Below are positions 43,399 through 50,496 of a DNA stretch of 64,000 bases, piece after piece. The stretch comes from Geminocystis sp050753365 (GTDB taxonomy: Bacteria > Cyanobacteriota > Cyanobacteriia > Cyanobacteriales > Cyanobacteriaceae): NCBI RefSeq assembly GCF_050753365.1, contig NZ_JBLZFY010000003.1, positions 44,573 through 108,572 of the forward strand, in the 5' to 3' direction. Both the position numbers and the translations under genes were made by a program. The notes under the pieces are model-generated. The model did not search any database. It was not told the origin of the DNA and saw only the letters and a list, made by a program, of their open reading frames with translations. Each line of letters opens with the position of its first letter. Within the stretch, counting starts at the first letter, position 1.

Positions 43399-43553
43399 GA
43401 AAAGGTCTAATGGAGAAAAAATATTGATCTCGAAAAAAAAGTCAAGAAAAGTTTACAATTATTTATATTAGTCAAAAGTTTCTATTATTAAAGTTAAAAT
43501 ACGAAATTATGATATTCTAGTTATCGTCAGTTGAGTTCTGAGAATAATAAAAA

Positions 43554-43658
43554 ATGCAAGTTAATGATTTAGGCTTTGTTGCCACCCTTTTATTTGTGCT
43601 TGTGCCTACGGTTTTTCTCTTGATTTTATATATTCAAACTGGAAAAAACGAGGCTTAA
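43554..43658 (+). CDS. psbM: Photosystem II reaction centre protein M
   Basis: 34 residues: MQVNDLGFVATLLFVLVPTV followed by FLLILYIQTGKNEA. This is the known single-span PsbM, located at the photosystem II dimer interface; the N-terminus MQVN and the FVLVPTVFLLILYIQT helix are diagnostic. Too short to be found by usual gene-length cut-offs. Divergent from acsF, so two genes of the photosynthetic apparatus share one spacer. Confidence 0.97.
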   Translation: MQVNDLGFVATLLFVLVPTVFLLILYIQTGKNEA

Positions 43659-43734
43659 TAAACCTATTTAACAAAAAAATAGATAACTTACTCTTGCAGT
43701 TGTTATCTGAAAATAAGAGATTATTACTAGGATT

Positions 43735-43760
43735 AAATCATTTTTGATTTGAGTTTTTTT
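43735..43760 (+). terminator. Possible rho-independent terminator after psbM
   Basis: AAATCA-TTTT-TGATTT stem-loop followed by GAGTTTTTTT. The stem is short and AT-only, so strength is doubtful. A second small stem, AGATAAC/GTTATCT (43681-43708), lies between psbM and it. Confidence 0.45.
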
Positions 43761-43837
43761 AAACTATTTTTCCTAGTTTTTCTCTTTCTATTTCATCAAA
43801 AGATTCTTGCTTACCTTCATGACAAGACTTTGAATGC

Positions 43838-44251
43838 TTATTTGCTTGTGATTCTGAGAGTAAAAGGGTTTTGACTTCCTTGAGTATCTCCTACATAAAT
43901 AAAATACTTACCCGGTGCCCACACTCCTCCCATTTTAGGATATTTACTCGGAGTGGAGTCTCCAAGAATACAAAATCGATCATTCTGTCCAGGTCCTAGT
44001 ACTAAAAGACTGGGTTTTCCTTGATTTGCTTCCACGACTATATTTAAAGAATATACCTGTTGATTTAAAGTAATAATATGATTAGGTGCATTAGCAATAT
44101 AACCACAATCGCCACTATTATTATTTCCTCCTGTCGTGCCTCTAATTTCCTGATTATTGGGGATTTGAGCTTTAGAATTTAAGGGTATCAGTACGATCGA
44201 GATTATACCCAAAAACCATAGTGATGTAAACGACAGAAAAAAATTAAACAT
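43838..44251 (-). CDS. Secreted hypothetical protein, PPC-like beta domain
   Basis: 137 residues with signal peptide (FLSFTSLWFLGIISIVLIPL ... SKA). Mature part about 108 residues, with SGDCGYIANAPNHIITLNQQ, PSLLVLGPGQNDRFCILGD and WAPGKYFIYVGDTQGSQNPF. Two Cys could pair. The beta-strand pattern and the ending (PGKYFIYVGD...FTLRI) resemble bacterial pre-peptidase C-terminal domains, but this is loose. Single gene between psbM and sufE. Confidence 0.65.
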   Translation of the reverse strand: MFNFFLSFTSLWFLGIISIVLIPLNSKAQIPNNQEIRGTTGGNNNSGDCGYIANAPNHIITLNQQVYSLNIVVEANQGKPSLLVLGPGQNDRFCILGDSTPSKYPKMGGVWAPGKYFIYVGDTQGSQNPFTLRITSK

Positions 44252-44331
44252 GATTAATCAACTTTAGTGTAGTTATTAATTAAAATAGACGATAAAGAGT
44301 AAAAAATGTTCTGATCATTATTATTAATTTT

Positions 44332-44760
44332 ATGGTATCTAATTCCAGACCTCAAAACCTAGATAAAATAGTCGAAAAATTCAAACGTCGTGATAATCCG
44401 AAACAAAAATACGAACAGTTATTATGGTATGCAAAAAAATTAGCACCTATGCCTGAAGAAGCCAAAACCGAAGAGAATAAAGTTTTAGGGTGCGTTTCGC
44501 AAGTTTATATCACCTCAACATTAGAAGATAATCAAATATTTTATCAGGGGGACTCCGATGCACAATTAGTCAAGGGATTAGTAGCATTTCTCATTGAAGG
44601 TTTAAATGGATTACCCCCTGTAGAAGTGGTGAATTTAACTCCAGATTTTATTGAAGAAACAGGATTACAAGTCAGTTTAACCCCTTCTCGTGCTAATGGT
44701 TTTATTAATATTTTCAAAAAAATGCAACAACAAGCCTTGGGAAAAATGACTAATGACTAG
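44332..44760 (+). CDS. sufE: SufE-family sulfur acceptor
   Basis: 142 residues. Takes persulfide sulfur from the cysteine desulfurase SufS for Fe-S cluster assembly. Active-site Cys in KVLGCVSQVYI (about residue 52), preceded by the KYEQLLWYAKKLAPMPEE helix; later LIEGLNGLPPVEVVNLTPDF. Length typical. Not next to a suf operon. Confidence 0.95.
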   Translation: MVSNSRPQNLDKIVEKFKRRDNPKQKYEQLLWYAKKLAPMPEEAKTEENKVLGCVSQVYITSTLEDNQIFYQGDSDAQLVKGLVAFLIEGLNGLPPVEVVNLTPDFIEETGLQVSLTPSRANGFINIFKKMQQQALGKMTND

Positions 44761-44841
44761 ACTAATGAATGGTTTTGATTTCTGAAATCAGAATTAAATT
44801 CTAATCGTGGCAAGTTTATAGGTAAAGTTACATCTTCTGTG

Positions 44842-46053
44842 TTAATCAGTTAACTTGGATGCGTTGTAGCTTAGTATTGTTTTGGAGATATTTAATGATC
44901 CCCCCATACTTCCAACCCTTTCTTTGCCATTGATAACACATTGGGCTAAAAATTCTTTATTCCCTAAAACTTCGATAATTTTATGGGCTGTTTTCTCACA
45001 TATTATCTGATTATCTTGAGAGTCCTCGATCGTAATGGTACTACTCCCTAATAACCTCATTTGTGCTTCAGCAAAGCGATAAGTAAATTGAGGACCTTTT
45101 CCTGAAACTTGTATTACTGGTTTGCCTAAGCCTACTGCCTGTTCTACCGCAGTTCCTGCCATTCCCAACGATATATTACATTGTAATAAAATATCGGCAA
45201 AAGCATCATGGAAAACCATCACCGACACTTTATTATCGTTAATTTGTTTGCTTAAAACTCCCTCGTGATATTGCCAACCTTCAATATTGTTCAAATCTTC
45301 TTCTGTAATGCTTGGTACTAAAGCACCTCGAAATTGCCAATTTTCAGAGGAAATGTTGACTAAAGTTTCACAGACTTGTAATAATAACTGCAAATTTCTC
45401 AAGGCTTCGGGTAAACGACTACCGGGCAATAAGGCAATCATGGGCTTTTCTGGGGATAAGTGCAAATTTTTGCCTGTGGTTTTTAAGGTATCCATGATGG
45501 GATAACCGACAAATTTTGCTTTCATCAATCCTTGATTTTGCAAGTCATCCGCAGTATATTGATCTCTAGTGAAAACTATTTGACAACGGTTCGATCGAAT
45601 TAGTAATTTTGTTAAGAAAGGTAACTTTAATTTTCCTTCATAATAACTAGAAGTAGAAACGATAAAACTATAGTATTTTTTACCTGTTAAATAAGCAAAA
45701 AAAAGAGGAACAATATCCCCAACAGCTACCGCTATATCGTAGTTATTTTTAATTTTATTTATGGTGATTATTTGCTTAATAGTTAAACCAATTAAACCTG
45801 AAAATAAGTCTTTAATTAAGTTAATAATATTGAGATAAAATATGCCACCAGAAGGCATGGATTTAAGGGGGGAAACTATAGATATTTGTTTATTTTTATA
45901 GGATTTACCCTCCCCCACAATAGGAAAAGCATCTACGGTTAAATTAGGTTCGATCGACTTTAAAGCCTCACCAATTAAACTACCATTTAAGTCCTCTCCA
46001 TGACCATTACTTATTAACAATATTTTATTTATTTTAACCGTTAAATTATTCAT
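44842..46053 (-). CDS. Lipid-A-disaccharide-synthase-related protein (LpxB-like)
   Basis: 403 residues of the GT-B fold. ISNGHGEDLNGSLIGEAL at the N-terminus, VGYPIMDTLK, LLPGSRLPEALRN (LpxB-like PGSR motif) and GMAGTAVEQAVGLGKPVIQV, which binds the UDP-sugar. It is the cyanobacterial LpxB-related group, also found in species without classical lipid A, so the product is uncertain. The last about seven codons (YNASKLTD region) lie in a dispersed repeat (44851-44873). Confidence 0.85.
   Translation of the reverse strand: MNNLTVKINKILLISNGHGEDLNGSLIGEALKSIEPNLTVDAFPIVGEGKSYKNKQISIVSPLKSMPSGGIFYLNIINLIKDLFSGLIGLTIKQIITINKIKNNYDIAVAVGDIVPLFFAYLTGKKYYSFIVSTSSYYEGKLKLPFLTKLLIRSNRCQIVFTRDQYTADDLQNQGLMKAKFVGYPIMDTLKTTGKNLHLSPEKPMIALLPGSRLPEALRNLQLLLQVCETLVNISSENWQFRGALVPSITEEDLNNIEGWQYHEGVLSKQINDNKVSVMVFHDAFADILLQCNISLGMAGTAVEQAVGLGKPVIQVSGKGPQFTYRFAEAQMRLLGSSTITIEDSQDNQIICEKTAHKIIEVLGNKEFLAQCVINGKERVGSMGGSLNISKTILSYNASKLTD
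44851..44873 (+). repeat. TAACTTGGATGCGTTGTAGC repeat inside the 3' end of the LpxB-like gene
   Basis: Matches the consensus AACTTAnATGCGTnnTAGCTTA (copies at 23071, 27182, 35928). It encodes, on the other strand, residues Ser-Tyr-Asn-Ala-Ser-Lys-Leu of the protein end. Confidence 0.75.
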
Positions 46054-46106
46054 TGAAGAAAACCTGTCAAATGTGGGATTGGAGAAAACTCATCTTGAGA
46101 ATATAA

Positions 46107-46128
46107 GTAGGGTTTGCTCAAAAAGTCT
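46107..46128 (+). repeat. Solo MITE end AAGTAGGGTTTGCTCAAAAA
   Basis: GCTCAAAAAG variant, as at 29727-29759 (inverted). It lies in the 190-bp spacer upstream of the LpxB-like gene, followed by a TTGCCTT heptamer run (about 46170-46192). Confidence 0.8.
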
Positions 46129-46245
46129 GAGGAGGGGGTAGGGCAATGGGCAAAATAACCTATAATCTTTGTTGCCTTTTGCCTTTTGCCTTTCACAAAG
46201 TAAACATACAATTAATTTTGCCTATCTACTTAGTTTCCTCAATCC

Positions 46246-47727
46246 CTATCGTACCTTAACGGGTCGATCGAAATTACGTTTGGGTTTACCGCTTCCACTT
46301 CCGCCGTAGCCTTGTTTACGTTCAAAACTACCACTACCACGACTGCCGTATTTACGACCAGAAGAACCGCCTTTACCTGCTAAATTAGGTTTAGGAGTAG
46401 CAGGAGGGGGAACTTCCCACTCTTGTTGTAACCATGCAGGGCAGTTGGCATCGTATAAAATTTGTAATGTCGCCGCCGCAATGGCACTAGGTTCATACTC
46501 TCCATGTAACTCTTTGATTAAGGGTAAGAAAGAGGCTAACCTTTCACCAGCAAGGGATTCCTTGATTTGTTCTGTGAGTTTTTCCATGCGTTTGGCTTCC
46601 ACAGTCGATCGATTGGGAATTTGCTCAACTCGGATAGTTTGATTAACACGGCGCTCAATTTGACGTAATAAACGACGATCGCTAGGTTCAACTAAAGCAA
46701 TGGCTTTACCTTCTTTTCCAGCTCTACCCGTACGTCCGATACGGTGAATATAAGTCTCACTGTTATCAGGTAAATCGAAGTTGAAAACGTGGGTTAAGTC
46801 CGACACATCTAAACCACGAGCGGCGATGTCCGTAGCTACCACAATTTTGATTTTGCCTTCGCGCCAACGCTGAATTAAACGTTCCCGTTGTTGTTGGCTC
46901 AAGTCACCATGATACTCGTCCACACTTTGCCCCGCTTCCTGTAATTTTGCCGTTACTTCCGAAGCGGTACGTTTGGTACGCACGAAAATAATAGCGGTTT
47001 GGGGATCTTCGATTTCTAAAATCGGTTGAATCGCTTTGACTTTTGACCAACCACGAGGCACCATATAAACCACTTGATCAATGCGGGAAGGAGTGTCTTG
47101 AGGTTTTTCTCCCGTAATGGTAACGGGTTCTTTCATAAACTCGTTAACTAATTGCTTAATTTCACGAGGCATGGTGGCAGAAAAACAGGTAGTTTGACGA
47201 CCTTCTGGAGTAGTGGATAAAATTTCTTTAACATCGTCAATGAAACCCATGCTTAACATTTCATCCGCTTCATCTAGCACTACATACTTTAAGGTATCTA
47301 GTTTTAAGTTTCTGCGGTGCAATAAGTCGATAATACGTCCGGGAGTACCCACCACGATTTGTGCGCCTTTTTCTAAAAAGCGGATTTGACGTTCGATCGA
47401 TTGTCCACCATAAACGGTTAAGACATAGATTCGATCGCGCCCAATTAAATCCTTGAGGGATTCTGCCACCTGTTGGGCTAATTCTCTGGTGGGGGTTAAA
47501 ATAAGGGCTTGAACGTCTTTAGAAGTTCGATCGATTCGATCGAGGATAGGCAAAGAATAGGCGGCAGTTTTACCCGTACCAGTTTGGGATTGTCCCACTA
47601 CATCACGCCCTAAAATCAATTCAGGAATAGCTAAAGTTTGTATTTTTGTCGGGGTAGTAAAACCAATATTTTCTAATTGGTTAAGGAGGGATTCTGAAAG
47701 TCCTAAACTTGCGAAAGAAGTTGTCAT
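46246..47727 (-). CDS. DEAD-box ATP-dependent RNA helicase (CrhR/DeaD-like)
   Basis: 493 residues. Q motif GFTTPTKIQTLAIP; motif I SQTGTGKTAAY; Ia PTRELAQQ; Ib TPGRIIDL; II LDEADEM; III FSATMP; IV-VI TAIIFVRTKRTASE, VATDIAARGLDVSDL, YIHRIGRTGRAGK. The C-terminal tail is Gly/Arg/Ser-rich (GGSSGRKYGSRGSGSFERKQ), suited to non-specific RNA binding. Length and layout match CrhR of Synechocystis, a cold- and redox-responsive helicase, so a similar role is likely. The long upstream spacer fits a regulated leader. Confidence 0.94.
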   Translation of the reverse strand: MTTSFASLGLSESLLNQLENIGFTTPTKIQTLAIPELILGRDVVGQSQTGTGKTAAYSLPILDRIDRTSKDVQALILTPTRELAQQVAESLKDLIGRDRIYVLTVYGGQSIERQIRFLEKGAQIVVGTPGRIIDLLHRRNLKLDTLKYVVLDEADEMLSMGFIDDVKEILSTTPEGRQTTCFSATMPREIKQLVNEFMKEPVTITGEKPQDTPSRIDQVVYMVPRGWSKVKAIQPILEIEDPQTAIIFVRTKRTASEVTAKLQEAGQSVDEYHGDLSQQQRERLIQRWREGKIKIVVATDIAARGLDVSDLTHVFNFDLPDNSETYIHRIGRTGRAGKEGKAIALVEPSDRRLLRQIERRVNQTIRVEQIPNRSTVEAKRMEKLTEQIKESLAGERLASFLPLIKELHGEYEPSAIAAATLQILYDANCPAWLQQEWEVPPPATPKPNLAGKGGSSGRKYGSRGSGSFERKQGYGGSGSGKPKRNFDRPVKVR

Positions 47728-48351
47728 CTGTATTGATTAAATATGAATTGTTTAACTAAAAATGTCTCGACAGATGAAGGGGAAAACAATCACGAGAAGC
47801 AAAACTGGTAAGGGTAAGGAGTGATATTAATGATAGACAATTGACTAAAAGATACATAATTGAAAGAATTATGGCATTAGTCCTTACTTTTTCGGTTCAT
47901 ACTTCTAAGGATACTCTTCCTGATGAGATAAGTATTAGTAAACGGGGTTAATTTTTGCTCAAGCAATTTTGTTTGATCTTCAGATGTTCCATTTCCTTAC
48001 TAAGAAGGTTTCAGGAAATCATCTTCCTTTACTAATAGGAATCAGCACAAGAGTTAGATACAACGATTTATTAAGGAAACTGCTCATATTTGAGAATATC
48101 CTAACAAACAAATTACTTACAAGGTTTACTGATTTATCTCAATTTCACCATAGAGATCATAGGCATCGACTAAGGTAATTTTGCTAGAAATGTAAACACA
48201 TCTCTGAGAGTAAATTGATGCCTTTTAACAAATTGTAACAAATATTGGCAAAGTTGTTCACTTTTCTTTGAAAAATCTTTTTCTTATACTCGACAAGGAA
48301 ATAAAAGATATTGATAAAGGTAGGGAAGAGGGAAAAGGAAAGAGTTAAGTA
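47728..48351. other. Long spacer upstream of the helicase gene
   Basis: 624 bp without a supported gene; a 69-codon plus-strand frame inside has no recognisable features. As cold-inducible RNA-helicase and cold-shock genes often have long structured 5' leaders, part of it could be the helicase leader on the minus strand. A GGGAAGAGGGAAAAGG run lies at 48323-48340. No specific structure could be fixed by eye. Confidence 0.4.
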
Positions 48352-48646
48352 TTAAGCAAGAGATTCTAAGTTAAAATCTTCGGTAAAAGGATTCAAAAAA
48401 TAAATACCATCAATGGTAGAGCCTGTATTAAAATCTTCACTTAAAATAATAGGAATCTGATACAATTTCGCCACTGCCCAAATTTGAGCATCATAATAAG
48501 AGAAGTAAAGCAGTATTATTTTGAGATTTTAACAAACGAAGTAATTGAGAAGCCTTCTTTTTTTTCTCATTATTAGTTTTTTGTTCATAAGGATAAATGA
48601 GAATATTAGTATCTAATAGATAACGATATTGATTAATTTGAGTCAT
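48352..48646 (-). pseudogene. PIN-domain (VapC-like) toxin, internally deleted
   Basis: From ATG 48646 the frame reads YRYLLDTNILIYPYEQ, the N-terminal PIN motif with its first Asp, up to KSQNNTALL, then frameshifts and stops near 48500. In another frame the PIN C-terminus follows: YYDAQIWAVAKLYQIPIILS, EDFNTGSTIDG, YFLNPF, ending at 48352. About 100 bp of the middle appear lost and the length of the remaining locus is not a multiple of three. The toxin is thus dead. It overlaps the antitoxin gene by 14 bp. Confidence 0.8.
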
Positions 48647-48875
48647 AAATTTCTTGACGATTAAAATTATAATCTTTGGGTAACTTATGAATTTGAGAAA
48701 TAATCTCAGCTTCTGCTAAGAAATCTTCTAAGGGATCATTTAAAACTATATTTTCTTGTAAAAATTTACTTAAAATATTGGCAATTAATTCATCTTCTGA
48801 TAAACCTAAATTACTAGCTAAATTCTTTAAGTTTATGTCTTGATTAGCTGATATGTTAATTAATTTTTGAACCAT
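48633..48875 (-). CDS. Antitoxin of the PIN-type pair (VapB-like)
   Basis: 80 residues: VQKLINISANQDINLKNLAS followed by NLGLSEDELIANILSKFL, and an acidic C-terminal arm that would wrap the toxin (DPLEDFLAEAEIISQIHKLP). The small N-terminal DNA-binding part is ribbon-helix-helix or similar. Intact, although the overlapping toxin is broken; it may survive as an orphan regulator or decoy. Confidence 0.7.
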   Translation of the reverse strand: MVQKLINISANQDINLKNLASNLGLSEDELIANILSKFLQENIVLNDPLEDFLAEAEIISQIHKLPKDYNFNRQEIYDSN

Positions 48876-48951
48876 AATTTTATGTTTTTTAACTAATTAT
48901 TTTACAGTATTTAAAATTATTCCCTTATTGCCATAAACTTCTGAAAGTTTA

Positions 48952-50304
48952 CTAATTTTCCCGAATTAAAATGACGGCGGTTTCTACATGGGGTGTTTGA
49001 GGGAAAAAATCCGCAGGTTGTACAAAGGTTAGTTGATAATCTCCGTTTTCACATAACATTTTTAAATCTCTTGCTAGGGTGGCGGGATGACAACTGATAT
49101 AGGCAATTTTCTTCGGTTTGATGGCTAATAATGTTTCGATGACTTGGGGTTGACAACCTTTACGGGGAGGATCAAGAATAACAATATCTGGTATTTCGTC
49201 TATTTCGGGAAGGATTGTTTCTGTGTCTCCTAAAATAAATTTGACATTGTTTATTTCGTTGACTTGGGCGTTACGGTTTGCCTGTTCGATCGAAATGTTA
49301 TAGGATTCAATACCGATAACCTGCTTTACCTTTTGAGCAATGGGTAATGTAAATGTACCAATTCCGCAGTAAAGATCAAAAACGATTTCGTTGCCTTGTA
49401 AATTGAGTTGAGTTAAGACTTGATTAAATAAGGCTTCGGCAACAGTGGTGTTAACTTGAAAGAAGGTTTCGGGGCGCAAATGAAAGGTTAAACCAGCAAA
49501 AATTTCGTTAATATAAAGCCTTCCTGCGAGTAAATCTGTTTCTTTACCAAAAATAACGTTAGTGGATTGAGGGTTATGATTTAAACAGACTCCCACTAAA
49601 TCAGGATAACGTTGTAACCATATTTGGGCTTGTTTTTCGATGACATTATTACTAACTTGAGCGCTAACGAGGGTTAACAAAATTTCTCCCGTGTTTTTGC
49701 CGATACGAAAACAAAGATGACGCAATGCACCTTTTCTCGTCTTTTCATCGTAAATCGGAATTTGTAGTTGTTGTAAATCCTGTTTAATTTCTTTAAGGAG
49801 AGGGTTAAGTCGATCGTCTTGTATGGGACACTGATTAATATTAACAATCTGATGGCTACCCTGTTGATAGTATCCTGCTTTTATTGTGCCTGTTTCTGAT
49901 ACTCCCAAGGGATAGTTAACCTTGTTACGATAGCCTAAATCATCATCGGATAATATTTTTTCGAGGGTGAAGTCACTAAAACCGCCAATGCGAGTTAAGG
50001 TTTCTTTGACTTGGTTTTGTTTAACTTTGAGTTGATACTCATAGTCGATATGTTGCCATTGACAACCGCCACATTTGTCCGCCACAATACAACGAGAACG
50101 AATACGATAAGGGGATTTTTCTTCTAGTCTGTCTAGTTTTCCTTCTGCATATTTCTTTTTAACTCTCATTATACGACTAGAAATTCGATCGCCCGTCACG
50201 GTATTAGGCACAAAAACTACTTGTTGATTAACTTTTCCAATGCCGTTACCTTCACTACTAACGTCTTCGATTTCGATCGTAACTAATTCGCCCTGTTGTA
50301 TCAT
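48952..50304 (-). CDS. rlmD: 23S rRNA (uracil-5-)-methyltransferase, RumA/RlmD family
   Basis: 450 residues. N-terminal TRAM domain (EIEDVSSEGNGIGKVNQQVV), [4Fe-4S] cluster Cys in RCIVADKCGGCQW plus NQCPIQ, SAM motif FDLYCGIGTFTLPIA, DPPRKGC and the catalytic Cys in YISCHPATLARDL. Makes m5U in 23S rRNA; which position (747 or 1939 type) cannot be told in cyanobacteria. Divergent from the histidine kinase gene. Confidence 0.93.
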   Translation of the reverse strand: MIQQGELVTIEIEDVSSEGNGIGKVNQQVVFVPNTVTGDRISSRIMRVKKKYAEGKLDRLEEKSPYRIRSRCIVADKCGGCQWQHIDYEYQLKVKQNQVKETLTRIGGFSDFTLEKILSDDDLGYRNKVNYPLGVSETGTIKAGYYQQGSHQIVNINQCPIQDDRLNPLLKEIKQDLQQLQIPIYDEKTRKGALRHLCFRIGKNTGEILLTLVSAQVSNNVIEKQAQIWLQRYPDLVGVCLNHNPQSTNVIFGKETDLLAGRLYINEIFAGLTFHLRPETFFQVNTTVAEALFNQVLTQLNLQGNEIVFDLYCGIGTFTLPIAQKVKQVIGIESYNISIEQANRNAQVNEINNVKFILGDTETILPEIDEIPDIVILDPPRKGCQPQVIETLLAIKPKKIAYISCHPATLARDLKMLCENGDYQLTFVQPADFFPQTPHVETAVILIREN

Positions 50305-50496
50305 TGATAAATAAACCTGTTTGTATTGTTAAATAAGTTATGAAATATACCTGCAAACTCGTAATCTGATGTTACATTTTTTCTATGCCTTTTCTTGACT
50401 AAGGTGATTTCTAATCATAAATATAATATAAAGATTATAGCTTAATTTTTTATAGCTTAATTTTGTGAATCGTTTTGTCTAAATAATTATTAATGT

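Noticed and set aside
47969..48178. A 69-codon plus-strand frame upstream of the helicase
   Set aside because: No recognisable motif, no ribosome-binding site and composition like non-coding DNA.
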